From Crocinitomicaceae bacterium (GTDB taxonomy: Bacteria; Bacteroidota; Bacteroidia; Flavobacteriales_D; Sanyastnellaceae), in the NCBI GenBank assembly GCA_002722795.1, contig PBMY01000010.1, positions 1 to 53,057 of the forward strand: DNA of 53,057 nucleotides. Reading direction: 5' to 3'. Position numbers and translations under genes: made by a program. Shown here piece by piece: positions 8,352 through 16,618 of the stretch; positions within the stretch are counted from its first letter, which is position 1; each line of letters starts with the position of its first letter. The notes under the pieces were generated by a model that was given only the letters and a program-made list of their open reading frames with translations, searched no databases and was not told the DNA's origin.

Positions 8352-10172
8352 GTGATTCGATTGAAGCCTAATCAATCTACTTTCTACTCAAAAGCCTTGA
8401 TTCAAGGGTTTACTTTTGTATGCATTTTTGTTTTTCACCTATCTATTAGCTTATCTCAGCTAATGGATATAAGCAATTTTGTTAATTTAGAAACTGATCA
8501 TACAGGTGGGTTTCTAGGAACTGGAGTTAGCCTTGTGGATTATAACAATGACGGTTTTGATGACTTGTCTTTCAGTCATCATCAGGGTGATTTGATTTTT
8601 TATCTAGGAAATGGACAGCTTGAGTTTACATTAGACCCATTGAATATTGATAATAATGGGGCTGAGGCCAAAGGGATTTATTGGGTCGACTATGACAACG
8701 ATGGAGACCTCGATTTATTTGTAACCAACAGATTGGCTGCAAACAAGGTGTGGCGCAATGACAATGATTCATTCACTGATGTTTCAAGCATATGTGGAAT
8801 TGATCAGTCTGCTTTTACTAGAAGTTATGGTATGTCATTTGGCGACTACAACAAGGATGGAAACATTGATTTTTATGTGTGCAATTATCACACTTGGTTA
8901 GATGCTTTGGAAAATGAACTCTACATGAATAATGGTGATGGAACATTCTCAAACACTACTTCTTCAGCTGGTGTTGGTAACGGATTTCAGCAAACATTCC
9001 AAAGTACATGGATTGATATTAATAACGATGGTTGGCTAGATTTACATTTGATAAATGACAGAGTTGATATGCTAAACGCTTTCTACATTAATAATGGAGA
9101 TGGAACATTTACTGATCAATCAGGAATTCTAGGGGTAAACATTGGTATCTACGCTATGTGTACTTCGTTCAATGATTTTGACAGAGATGGTGACATGGAT
9201 TTATATGTTACTAATGGTATTGATGGAAATGTTCTATTTGAAAATAAAATTAATGAGATTGGTATGTTTATTGACGTTACTAGTAATTATAATGCTGCAG
9301 TAAATATGATTTGTTGGGGGGCCGAGTGGATAGATTATGACAATGATGCATGGTCTGATTTGTACGTTTGTAGTGGATTCTCAAACTACACTGATTATCC
9401 AGAAATCTTTGACAATTTTCCTCCACTTGATAACTTACTCTTTACAAATAATGGACAAGTGCCATTTACTCCTGATGATGAAGAAATTTCAGATATGCCT
9501 CAGCATTCATTTGCATGCGCGCAGGCTGATTTTAACAATGATGGATTTCCAGATTTAGTGTCACATAAGGTTGGTGAATATGCAACAATGCTTTCTTCTA
9601 CCCCCAACAATAATAATTGGGTTAAGATTAAGCTTGAAGGACATGATTCGAATAAAAACGGTATAGGCTGTAAAATTCAAGTTAATAGATTGCTTGAAAA
9701 TGGCTCAGTTCAAGAAATAAAAGATGTAGTATTTGTTGGAGATAATTATTTAAGCCAAAACTCATATTGGCAACATTTTGGTTTAGCACAATCAACTCAT
9801 ATTGACAAGATTATTGTGACTTGGTCAAATGGTGTAGAAGAAGAATATGGTCCATATAGCTCCAACCAAAACATCTTACTTACTGAGACGTCAGGTGCAA
9901 ATAATGAGGAAGGCGGCAATGATGACGATTGTGAGGAATTTGTTTATGGCTGTACTTACATAAAGTCTTGTAATTTCAACAGTGCGGCAACATTTGATGA
10001 TGGAACTTGTGATTTTGGATGTTTATGTGGCGATGGTACAATTTGGGATGTGCAACAGGTAAAATGTATTGCTGACACAAGTTGTAATACAGATGTAAAT
10101 CAAAATGGTGCAACAGAAGTTGGGGATTTATTATTGATTCTTTCTTCTTATGGTTCAACGTGCCCTGATTAA
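8352..10172 (+). CDS. FG-GAP/VCBS-repeat protein with UnbV/ASPIC domain
   Basis: This 606-residue exported protein appears to begin with GTG at 8352 and has a long signal sequence (hydrophobic run about residues 17-33). It carries six or more FG-GAP/VCBS calcium-binding blades typical of beta-propellers: DYDNDGDLDLFV, DYNKDGNIDFYV, DINNDGWLDLHL, DFDRDGDMDLYV, DYDNDAWSDLYV and DFNNDGFPDLV. An ASPIC/UnbV domain follows at about 420-510 (VKIKLEGHDSNKNGIG, HFGLAQSTHIDKIIVTW). One Cys repeat (GCTYIKSCNFNSAATF) leads into a single dockerin-like unit (DVNQNGATEVGDLLLILSSY) at the end. The family resembles eukaryotic CRTAC1, extracellular and calcium binding. It is divergent from 6677-8290 with a 61-bp gap, and shares both the Cys repeat and the dockerin-like ending with that neighbour. 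Confidence 0.85.
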   Translation: MIRLKPNQSTFYSKALIQGFTFVCIFVFHLSISLSQLMDISNFVNLETDHTGGFLGTGVSLVDYNNDGFDDLSFSHHQGDLIFYLGNGQLEFTLDPLNIDNNGAEAKGIYWVDYDNDGDLDLFVTNRLAANKVWRNDNDSFTDVSSICGIDQSAFTRSYGMSFGDYNKDGNIDFYVCNYHTWLDALENELYMNNGDGTFSNTTSSAGVGNGFQQTFQSTWIDINNDGWLDLHLINDRVDMLNAFYINNGDGTFTDQSGILGVNIGIYAMCTSFNDFDRDGDMDLYVTNGIDGNVLFENKINEIGMFIDVTSNYNAAVNMICWGAEWIDYDNDAWSDLYVCSGFSNYTDYPEIFDNFPPLDNLLFTNNGQVPFTPDDEEISDMPQHSFACAQADFNNDGFPDLVSHKVGEYATMLSSTPNNNNWVKIKLEGHDSNKNGIGCKIQVNRLLENGSVQEIKDVVFVGDNYLSQNSYWQHFGLAQSTHIDKIIVTWSNGVEEEYGPYSSNQNILLTETSGANNEEGGNDDDCEEFVYGCTYIKSCNFNSAATFDDGTCDFGCLCGDGTIWDVQQVKCIADTSCNTDVNQNGATEVGDLLLILSSYGSTCPD

Positions 10173-10203
10173 TTGTGATATTCGCATGCATTAACAATTA
10201 ACT

Positions 10204-10926
10204 ATGGGAAGAGCATTTGAGTTTAGAAAGGCGAGAAAGATGAAGCGATGGTCAGCGATGTCTAAGATCTTTTCGCGATTAAATAAAGATATTATAGTTG
10301 CCATTAAGGATGGTGGCAATGCTGATCCTGAAACAAATTCTAGACTGAGAGCTGTGCTACAAAACTGCCGAGCAGCAAATATGCACAAGGATAATATTGT
10401 TAGAGCAATTAAGAAGGCAACCGACAAGGACACTTCAGATTATAAGGAAGTGACCTTTGAAGGTTATGGGCCTCATGGAATTGCTATATTTGTTGAAACT
10501 ACTACTGACAATAACAATCGAACAGTTGCAAGTATCAGAAGTGATTTTTCACATAATGGAGGGAACTTAGGAACGTCCGGAAACGTTGAGTTTCTGTTTA
10601 ATAGAGTTTGCTTTTTTAATATAAAGGGAGAAGATGTAGATTCTGAAGAGCTTGAGCTTGAGCTAATAGATTTTGGAGCTGAAGAGATTGAGGTTGATGA
10701 AGGCCAAATCATTATCACTGCGTCTTTTGAGTCGTTTGGCTCGTTACAAAATCAACTTGAATCAATGGGGCATGAAATTGTAGAATCTGGATTTGACCGA
10801 ATTCCCACTACTACTTCTGATCTAAATGCTGAGCAAACACTTGAGGTAGAAAAACTTATTGAAAAATTGGAGAACAATGATGATGTACAGAATGTGTATC
10901 ACACAATGTCTTCATCTAGCGAATAA
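10204..10926 (+). CDS. yebC: YebC/PmpR/TACO1-family protein
   Basis: The 240-residue product opens with MGRAFEFRKARKMKRW, a family hallmark, and keeps the core motifs NPETNSRLR-like (ADPETNSRLRAVLQNCRAANMHKDNI) and YEGYGP-like (FEGYGPHGIAIFVETTTDN). Length fits the family. YebC-type proteins are cytosolic; they were annotated as transcriptional regulators and more recently linked to translation at difficult codon runs, as with mitochondrial TACO1. The gene starts 31 bp past the FG-GAP gene and heads a plus-strand run (pseudouridine-synthase homologue, thiolase, NlpC/P60). A loose GATATTCG box lies about 20 nt before the ATG. Confidence 0.93.
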   Translation: MGRAFEFRKARKMKRWSAMSKIFSRLNKDIIVAIKDGGNADPETNSRLRAVLQNCRAANMHKDNIVRAIKKATDKDTSDYKEVTFEGYGPHGIAIFVETTTDNNNRTVASIRSDFSHNGGNLGTSGNVEFLFNRVCFFNIKGEDVDSEELELELIDFGAEEIEVDEGQIIITASFESFGSLQNQLESMGHEIVESGFDRIPTTTSDLNAEQTLEVEKLIEKLENNDDVQNVYHTMSSSSE

Positions 10927-10944
10927 TTAGCAGGTGTTTCATAG

Positions 10945-10952
10945 TACCTTCG
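10945..10952 (+). promoter_or_regulatory. Putative -10 box TACCTTCG, 4 nt before start
   Basis: The octamer TACCTTCG differs at one fixed position from the Bacteroidetes -10 consensus TAnnTTTG and ends 4 nt before the ATG at 10957. If used, the transcript would begin at or next to the start codon. It lies in the 30-bp gap after yebC. Confidence 0.4.
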
Positions 10953-10956
10953 AGCC

Positions 10957-11898
10957 ATGGAAGGATTCGAGGTACAAAATGCCGGTTCACTTGTAGATGC
11001 ATTAACTGCTCAAGGTGGCTATTCTACGCGTACAAAAGCTAGAAAGGCTATTAAAAATGGTGCAGTTAAGCTAGATGGAGAAGTGGTGAAAATACCTTCA
11101 ACGGAGGTTAACCCTGGAATGCAAATAAGTCATGACAGAAACCGAAATGCAAAAAAGAAAGCAGCAATTAAATCTTCTTTTACAAAATCTTCTGACGCTC
11201 CTTTTGAAGTAGTGTTTGAAAACGACAATTTTCTAGCATATGTAAAACCTTCAGGTTGGATTACTGCTTCGCCCAAACCTCAACTAAGCACTACATATTC
11301 TAGGATGAAGCAATGGTTGCAAGCTCAGTCTAGATCAAACAATGATCTCCATTTTATCAATAAGCTACAAAAGGATGTGAGTGGTATTTGCTTAATCGCA
11401 AAGAACAAGCAATGGCGCGAACACCTTCAGGAAAATTGGAATGACTTTAGACAAGGAATCTATATTCTTGTTGAAGGTCACCTTCCAGCAGATGATATTC
11501 TTCAGTGTAGGGAAGAGGACGGTGAGAAAGTGGATGTATCATATCGTACAATGAGAGCTACAACACAACATACTTTATTAACAGTAGATGCTCCAATTGA
11601 GGCAATTCATTTGGTAATGCCATCGTTGAGAAGAGAAGGGTGTATAATAATCGGAAAGGGTAAGAGTGCTCCTGATCCATTAAAGCGGGAAGGAGTTCAC
11701 ATGTTTGCACTTGAGATTGAAGGATTAAAAGGAGAGGATTTCCTCGTGAAAACAAGAGTTCCAAGAGAATTTTTAAATTTAATGAAGGGCGGCGATTCGC
11801 CAAAACCAGCAAAAAGAAGAGGGCTTAATGTAAAGTTTGGCTCATCTTCAAAAGGAAAAAGATCACTAAAACATAGTAATAGAAAATCAAAATCATAA
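10957..11898 (+). CDS. Pseudouridine synthase homologue, probably inactive
   Basis: The 313-residue product has an S4-like RNA-binding region at ~10-60 (RTKARKAIKNGAVKLDGE) and a pseudouridine-synthase fold afterwards (FENDNFLAYVKPSGW at ~87-101, matching the usual 'd..llvvnKPaG'). The catalytic motif, normally (H/G)RLDxdTSG, reads NKLQKDVSG: the invariant Asp is Gln138 (codon CAA at 11368-11370) and the Arg is Lys. The second active-site block (GRxHQIR) is also unrecognisable (PIEAIHLVMPSLRREG). The C-terminal 50 residues are rich in Lys/Arg/Ser. Known for the family: the Asp is essential for isomerisation. I infer an RNA-binding protein without synthase activity. The stop overlaps the thiolase start by one base. 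Confidence 0.75.
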   Translation: MEGFEVQNAGSLVDALTAQGGYSTRTKARKAIKNGAVKLDGEVVKIPSTEVNPGMQISHDRNRNAKKKAAIKSSFTKSSDAPFEVVFENDNFLAYVKPSGWITASPKPQLSTTYSRMKQWLQAQSRSNNDLHFINKLQKDVSGICLIAKNKQWREHLQENWNDFRQGIYILVEGHLPADDILQCREEDGEKVDVSYRTMRATTQHTLLTVDAPIEAIHLVMPSLRREGCIIIGKGKSAPDPLKREGVHMFALEIEGLKGEDFLVKTRVPREFLNLMKGGDSPKPAKRRGLNVKFGSSSKGKRSLKHSNRKSKS

Positions 11899-13076
11899 TG
11901 GTATCAAACGTATACATAGTCTCAGCAGTACGAACCCCAATGGGTAGTTTTCTTGGTTCACTTTCAACAGTTCCGGCTACAGTACTTGGTGCAACAGCAA
12001 TCAAAGGAGCTTTAGATAGTGCGGGTGTTACGCCAGAAAACGTAGATGAAGTGTTTATGGGTAATGTTTTGCAAGCAGGTGAAGGACAAGCTCCAACACG
12101 CCAAGCTGCAATGGGAGCAGGTGTTTCAGAAAATGTTCCTTGTACAACTGTAAACAAGGTTTGTGCTTCGGGTATGAAGTCAATACACCTTGGAAGAAAC
12201 GCAATTGCTGTTGGGGAGGCTGATATAGTAGTCGCGGGTGGAATGGAGAACATGTCTCTTGTCCCTCATTATATGTCAGGAAGAAGGGGTAGTAAGTTTG
12301 GTGATATAAAGGTTAAAGATGGAATGCTTGTAGATGGACTAACTGATGTTTACAATAAAGTTCACATGGGAAACTGTGCTGAGCTATGCGCAAAAGAAAA
12401 TGGTATTACACGTGAAGATCAAGACGCTTTTGCAATTACTAGCTACGAGCGTTCTGCGGCTGCTTGGGATAGTGGAGCATTTGACAATGAAGTGGTGCCG
12501 GTAGAGGTTCCTCAAAGAAGAGGTGAGCCTGTTGTGTTCGCTAAAGACGAGGAATACACAAATGTAAAAATGGAAAAGATTCCTGCTTTGCGTCCTGCAT
12601 TTGACAAGGAGGGTACTGTAACTGCAGCTAATGCATCTACTTTAAACGATGGTGCTAGCGCTGTTGTCCTTGCTTCTGAAGCAGCTGTTGAGAAATATGG
12701 ACTAAAGCCAATTGCGAAGATTCTAGGTGCAGCTGATGCAGCTCAAGCACCAGAATGGTTCACTACAGCGCCTGCTAAGGCATTGCCAATTGCTCTTGAT
12801 AGAGCAGGTGTTTCTAAAGACGAAGTTGATCTGTGGGAGCTTAACGAAGCGTTTTCAGTTGTAGGCATAGCAAATAATCAGATTCTGGGACTAGATCCAA
12901 CTAATGTGAATGTAAATGGAGGAGCAGTTGCTTTAGGACATCCTCTAGGTTCTAGTGGATCTAGAATTGTTGTTACTCTAGCTCATGCACTTAAATTGAG
13001 AGGCCAAAAAATAGGAGCAGCTGGTATTTGTAACGGTGGTGGTGGTGCATCAGCAATTGTAATCGAAGCATTGTAA
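11898..13076 (+). CDS. Acetyl-CoA C-acetyltransferase (thiolase)
   Basis: The 392-residue product is a full-length type II thiolase, joining or cleaving acetyl-CoA and acetoacetyl-CoA (and perhaps longer 3-ketoacyl-CoA). The nucleophile Cys89 sits in NKVCASGMKS, His348 in ALGHPLGSSGSR and the acid/base Cys378 in GICNGGGGAS; NEAF is also present. The start ATG overlaps the preceding stop (ATAATG), and the next gene follows after 5 bp, so this is part of an operon. The 3-hydroxyacyl-CoA dehydrogenase nearby (13767-14927, opposite strand) and HMG-CoA lyase further on fit a fatty-acid/acyl-CoA role. atoB/thlA/fadA cannot be distinguished from sequence alone. Confidence 0.93.
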   Translation: MVSNVYIVSAVRTPMGSFLGSLSTVPATVLGATAIKGALDSAGVTPENVDEVFMGNVLQAGEGQAPTRQAAMGAGVSENVPCTTVNKVCASGMKSIHLGRNAIAVGEADIVVAGGMENMSLVPHYMSGRRGSKFGDIKVKDGMLVDGLTDVYNKVHMGNCAELCAKENGITREDQDAFAITSYERSAAAWDSGAFDNEVVPVEVPQRRGEPVVFAKDEEYTNVKMEKIPALRPAFDKEGTVTAANASTLNDGASAVVLASEAAVEKYGLKPIAKILGAADAAQAPEWFTTAPAKALPIALDRAGVSKDEVDLWELNEAFSVVGIANNQILGLDPTNVNVNGGAVALGHPLGSSGSRIVVTLAHALKLRGQKIGAAGICNGGGGASAIVIEAL

Positions 13077-13081
13077 AGTAG

Positions 13082-13795
13082 ATGGGTGACAATAAAACAT
13101 TAATATGTGTTTTTCCTTTTATTCCACTCAGGGCAGAGCCAAACGATCGTTCAGAGCAAGTGAGCCAAATCCTGTCAGGAGAGCTTGTTCTCAAGCTTGA
13201 AGAATGTGAGGGTAATTGGATTAAAGTATCTTCTTTAGAAGATAATTACTTAGGATTCGCTGACCCAAGGCATTTTGAATTACAAAATTTCGATATAAAT
13301 AGACAACTAGTCTATAAACCAACTACAAGGAATAAGGGCCAATACTCACACATCTTGCCTGTAGGCAGTTATGTTCACTCAAATGATTCACTTGACCTTG
13401 GCCCAATCCCAAACTCCCTATCTGAAGCTGCGTCAACCTTTCTAGGAACACCTTATCATTGGGGTGGTAAAACCCACCATGGTATAGATTGTTCAGGACT
13501 TACTCAGATTTGTGCTAGACTCGTTGGTATCAACCTTAAAAGGGATGCTGCAGATCAATCCGAACAAGGAGTTGAAGTTGACTGGGAGGAGCGAAGTGCT
13601 AACGATTTAGCATTTTTTAATAGCAAGAATGGAATTGTTACTCACGTAGGTATACTAGTTAGTGATGATAAGATTATTCACGCTTCAGGCGAAGTAAAAA
13701 TTGACACATTGACTCAAAGGGGGATTATTCACTCTAAGACGGGTGATATAACACACAAGCTTTACTCTATCCGTAGAATTTTTCCCCAGACCTAG
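13082..13795 (+). CDS. NlpC/P60 peptidase with N-terminal SH3-like domains
   Basis: The 237-residue product has SH3b-like sequence over the first ~100 residues (GNWIKVSSLEDNYLGFADP) and an NlpC/P60 cysteine peptidase domain at ~110-235. Catalytic residues are Cys137 (GIDCSGLTQ), His188 (THVGILV) and His200 (IIHASG). It resembles YkfC-type gamma-D-glutamyl-diamino-acid endopeptidases that cut peptidoglycan peptides. There is no clear signal peptide, which would suit recycling of muropeptides in the cytosol. It follows the thiolase by 5 bp. Its last 29 bp overlap the convergent 3-hydroxyacyl-CoA dehydrogenase gene. Confidence 0.88.
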   Translation: MGDNKTLICVFPFIPLRAEPNDRSEQVSQILSGELVLKLEECEGNWIKVSSLEDNYLGFADPRHFELQNFDINRQLVYKPTTRNKGQYSHILPVGSYVHSNDSLDLGPIPNSLSEAASTFLGTPYHWGGKTHHGIDCSGLTQICARLVGINLKRDAADQSEQGVEVDWEERSANDLAFFNSKNGIVTHVGILVSDDKIIHASGEVKIDTLTQRGIIHSKTGDITHKLYSIRRIFPQT

Positions 13796-14927
13796 CCATT
13801 TCTCTTAAAATTGGGCTAACTCTATACCTAGAATCGCCATAATGTTGTGAAAGAGAATCAATTATGTTGATGACTTTAGATGCACCCCATTCATCTGCCC
13901 ATTTAAGAAGTCCTTTTGGATAGTTTACTCCTTTAGTCATAGCAGTGTCGATGTCTTCTGCAGATGCTATATCCCAAAACACAGCGTCTGCAGCTTCGTT
14001 TATTAACATAGCTATAACTCTCTCAGCTATAGAGTATTGAATATCTTTATTTGAACCAATACTATAAAAATTTCTAGTCCCGTCATTTATGTATTTGTAA
14101 AAACCTCTTCCTGACTTTTTTCCTAACCAGTTTGCTTCGACAAGTTTTAGTTGTGTTAGGCTTGGCTTGTATCTAGGGTCATAATAAAATGACTTGAATA
14201 CTGATTCAGTTACTGCATAGTTTACGTCGTGTCCAATCAAATCCATAAGTTCAAAAGGTCCCATTCTAAAGCCCTTATCTCTCATAGCTGAATCGATAGT
14301 GTCAACATCAGCAAGACCCTCTTCTAGTATTCTAAGGCTTTCACTATAAAATGGTCTAGCAACTCTATTAACAATAAATCCAGGGGTGTCTTTAGCAAGA
14401 ACAGGTGACTTGCCCCAATCTATCATAAGCTTGATAAGCTTGTCTGTGATTACCTCTTTTGTCTGCAGAGCTGGAATAATCTCTACTAGAGGCATTAAAG
14501 GAGCAGGGTTAAAGAAATGAAGACCAATAACTCTGTCAGAAATTCTACAGTTTTTAGCAATTGATGTAATTGATAGTGATGATGTATTTGATGCTAAAAT
14601 TGATTCATCAGATACTATTGTTTCAAGCTCATTAAAAACGGCTTTTTTCACATCCATATTTTCAACTACCGCCTCTATAACTAAAGAACAATCACTTTGG
14701 GTTTTTAAATCAGTAGATCTTTGTATTCTCCCTTGAATTGCCGTTGAATTATCTTGCGTGATTCTTCCTTTTTCTACAAGCCTAGCCATAATTTTCTCTA
14801 ATTTAGACGCACTACTTTTAAGCACATCTTGGTTTAGATCTGTTAGTACAACGTTATGACCTGCTTGAGATACAACTTGGGCTATACCTGAACCCATTTC
14901 TCCAGCACCTATTACACCAATTTTCAT
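13767..14927 (-). CDS. 3-hydroxyacyl-CoA dehydrogenase
   Basis: The 386-residue product begins with an NAD-binding Rossmann motif (GVIGAGEMGSGIAQ), followed by ASNTSSLSIT and GLHFFNPAPLMPLVEI, which carries the catalytic His. Two C-terminal helical 3HCDH domains follow at about 185-280 and 295-385. It oxidises 3-hydroxyacyl-CoA to 3-ketoacyl-CoA with NAD, the step before thiolase, whose gene lies on the other strand 0.7 kb away. The paaH/hbd type fits, but substrate length cannot be told. The 3' end overlaps the NlpC/P60 gene by 29 bp with no terminator visible. Confidence 0.92.
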   Translation of the reverse strand: MKIGVIGAGEMGSGIAQVVSQAGHNVVLTDLNQDVLKSSASKLEKIMARLVEKGRITQDNSTAIQGRIQRSTDLKTQSDCSLVIEAVVENMDVKKAVFNELETIVSDESILASNTSSLSITSIAKNCRISDRVIGLHFFNPAPLMPLVEIIPALQTKEVITDKLIKLMIDWGKSPVLAKDTPGFIVNRVARPFYSESLRILEEGLADVDTIDSAMRDKGFRMGPFELMDLIGHDVNYAVTESVFKSFYYDPRYKPSLTQLKLVEANWLGKKSGRGFYKYINDGTRNFYSIGSNKDIQYSIAERVIAMLINEAADAVFWDIASAEDIDTAMTKGVNYPKGLLKWADEWGASKVINIIDSLSQHYGDSRYRVSPILREMARSGEKFYG

Positions 14928-15115
14928 CTCTTTGAGTAGTTATTTTGTAACGCAAATTAACGTCTATAAACTCAGATACCACTTTTATAAATCAACCAAA
15001 TTTTAATACACCTGTTTTAAGTACTTCGTACCATGAAATTACTTAATTCAGTTAGATTTAATTTTCAATTATGAAAAATTGGAAAGGTGTTGGATAAACA
15101 ATAGGTGTTTCTTAA

Positions 15116-15312
15116 ATAAAATCAGGCATCAAAATTGCATTTGAAAATGCTCTAAAAAATTATCACTGGCTTAAAAGCAATGGGTGTGACTTTAATTACC
15201 ACACTCACATTGAGTCCCTAGTCGATGGCATGTTAACTTATAATGTGTTACGAAGAAGAATATGTACTTGAGGCAGATGGAGTAAACCTATTTCCTACGT
15301 CTTGTGCTATTA
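15116..15312 (+). pseudogene. Possible unrecognised gene relic in the 14928-15287 gap
   Basis: This 360-bp gap holds a stretch open for 51 codons (stop to TGA at 15269-15271) with a protein-like composition (NYHWLKSNGCDF, YHTHIESLVDGML) but no usable start. A +1 shifted frame continues as CYEEEYVLEADGVNLFPT to a stop at about 15312. It may be the remains of a decayed gene, running into the end of the convergent helicase gene. I do not recognise the family and chance cannot be excluded. Nothing else is visible in the gap. Confidence 0.22.
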
Positions 15313-16580
15313 CCCATTGAGTTAGATGATGATTTCTTACTTTTCTTTTTGTGAAATGCTCCTTTGTAATTGGGGTCAGCTTTTCTCTTTTGGTAATCAA
15401 TATCCTTTGCCATCTGTTTTTCCTCCCAAGGTGGTGTTTCCTCGATTTGAATAGAATCAGGCATAAAGCACTCCTCTATTTCATTTTTAGAGGGCAAATG
15501 CTTCTCAATAGAATCTAAAAATAGTTTTTCACTAGGGTCGTATAGAGTATGAGCAATTCCTTTGCTAAATGCTCTTCCCGTACGCCCAATTCTATGAACA
15601 TAATCTGAAGAATTCCTAGGCACAGTAAAATTGATTACAAGTTTAGTTTCAGGTACATCAATGCCCCTGCTTGCTACATCTGTACTTACTAATACTCTAA
15701 TTGATCCTTCTCTAAACAAAGACATTGAATGTAGTCTTGTATTTTGCCCTTTATTACTGTGAAGTCCACGAACACCACCTGAAATAGTTCGCTCTAAATA
15801 CTTTGAGATTTGCTCTGCTTGTTCCTTTGTTCTGACAAACACTAAAGCTCGATCTTCTTTGTATTCATTTTCTATTAAGTGAGCGACATAGTGAAGTTTA
15901 GTTCTAATGTTTGGAACAGGTGTTTTACGTTGAATAACAGTAGATACAGGAGTAGCTTGAGGGCTCACTTCAATTTTAGTTGGCCATAGAAGGAATTCAC
16001 CTGATAATTTCTCTACTCTATCTGAGAATGTTGCACTGAAAAGCAGGTTTTGCCTTTTGCTAGGTATTACTTCTAGAATATTTCTTAGCTGGGGCATAAA
16101 TCCCATGTCCATCATTCTGTCACACTCGTCAAGCACAAGGGTTTTTATCTTTTTAGTTTCAATTCCACCTCTTAAATACAAGTCTAAAAACCTACCTGGC
16201 GTAGTAATTAAAATGTCGGCTCCCTTTTCTAGGTCTTCAAGTTGTGTTTTGGGACCCACACCTCCAAAAAGCGCCAAACATCTCAAATCAGTGTATTTGG
16301 CAAGTGTTTTAAACACTTCTTGAACCTGAATCACAAGTTCTTTTGTAGGTACAAGCACTAATGCACGAGGTGGTAGGTCTTTTGCATATTTAATTTTTTG
16401 AAGAACGGGAAGAGCAAATGCAGCGGTCTTACCAGTGCCAGTTTGGGCTATACCTATAACATCTTGACCAGCTGATATTCTTGGAATTGCCTTCTCTTGA
16501 ATAGGGCTAGGTGAAGAATATCCACAATCCTCAATTGCGTTTAAAAACTGCCTAGTTATTTTGAGTTCTTCAAAAGTCAT
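15288..16580 (-). CDS. RhlE-type DEAD-box RNA helicase
   Basis: The start is set at the ATG at 16578-16580 (MTFEELKITRQFLNAIEDCG), the usual family N-terminus; the frame is open for 24 more codons upstream but that part resembles nothing and overlaps a promoter-like box. The 430-residue product has the Q motif (YSSPSPIQEKAIP), Walker A (AQTGTGKTAAF), motif II as DECD instead of DEAD (VLDECDRMMDMGF), SAT (LFSATFSD) and motif VI (HRIGRTGRAF). The C-terminal tail is Lys/Ser-rich. It unwinds RNA in the cytosol, probably in ribosome assembly or RNA decay. It is divergent from the acyltransferase gene with 38 bp between. Confidence 0.92.
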   Translation of the reverse strand: MTFEELKITRQFLNAIEDCGYSSPSPIQEKAIPRISAGQDVIGIAQTGTGKTAAFALPVLQKIKYAKDLPPRALVLVPTKELVIQVQEVFKTLAKYTDLRCLALFGGVGPKTQLEDLEKGADILITTPGRFLDLYLRGGIETKKIKTLVLDECDRMMDMGFMPQLRNILEVIPSKRQNLLFSATFSDRVEKLSGEFLLWPTKIEVSPQATPVSTVIQRKTPVPNIRTKLHYVAHLIENEYKEDRALVFVRTKEQAEQISKYLERTISGGVRGLHSNKGQNTRLHSMSLFREGSIRVLVSTDVASRGIDVPETKLVINFTVPRNSSDYVHRIGRTGRAFSKGIAHTLYDPSEKLFLDSIEKHLPSKNEIEECFMPDSIQIEETPPWEEKQMAKDIDYQKRKADPNYKGAFHKKKSKKSSSNSMGNSTRRRK

Positions 16581-16589
16581 AATTGTATG

Positions 16590-16597
16590 CAAAGGTA
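16590..16597 (-). promoter_or_regulatory. -10 box TACCTTTG for the RhlE gene
   Basis: On the minus strand the octamer TACCTTTG matches TAnnTTTG exactly and ends 9 nt before the helicase ATG. A TTTG lies 22 nt further upstream, close to the expected -33 element. It supports the start at 16580 rather than 16652. Confidence 0.6.
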
Positions 16598-16618
16598 GTA
16601 GTGCTATCTTGCCCCGTG

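Noticed and set aside
11825-12253. 142-codon antisense frame over the thiolase start
   Set aside because: It lies across the strongly conserved thiolase N-terminus and has no signal or motif of its own.
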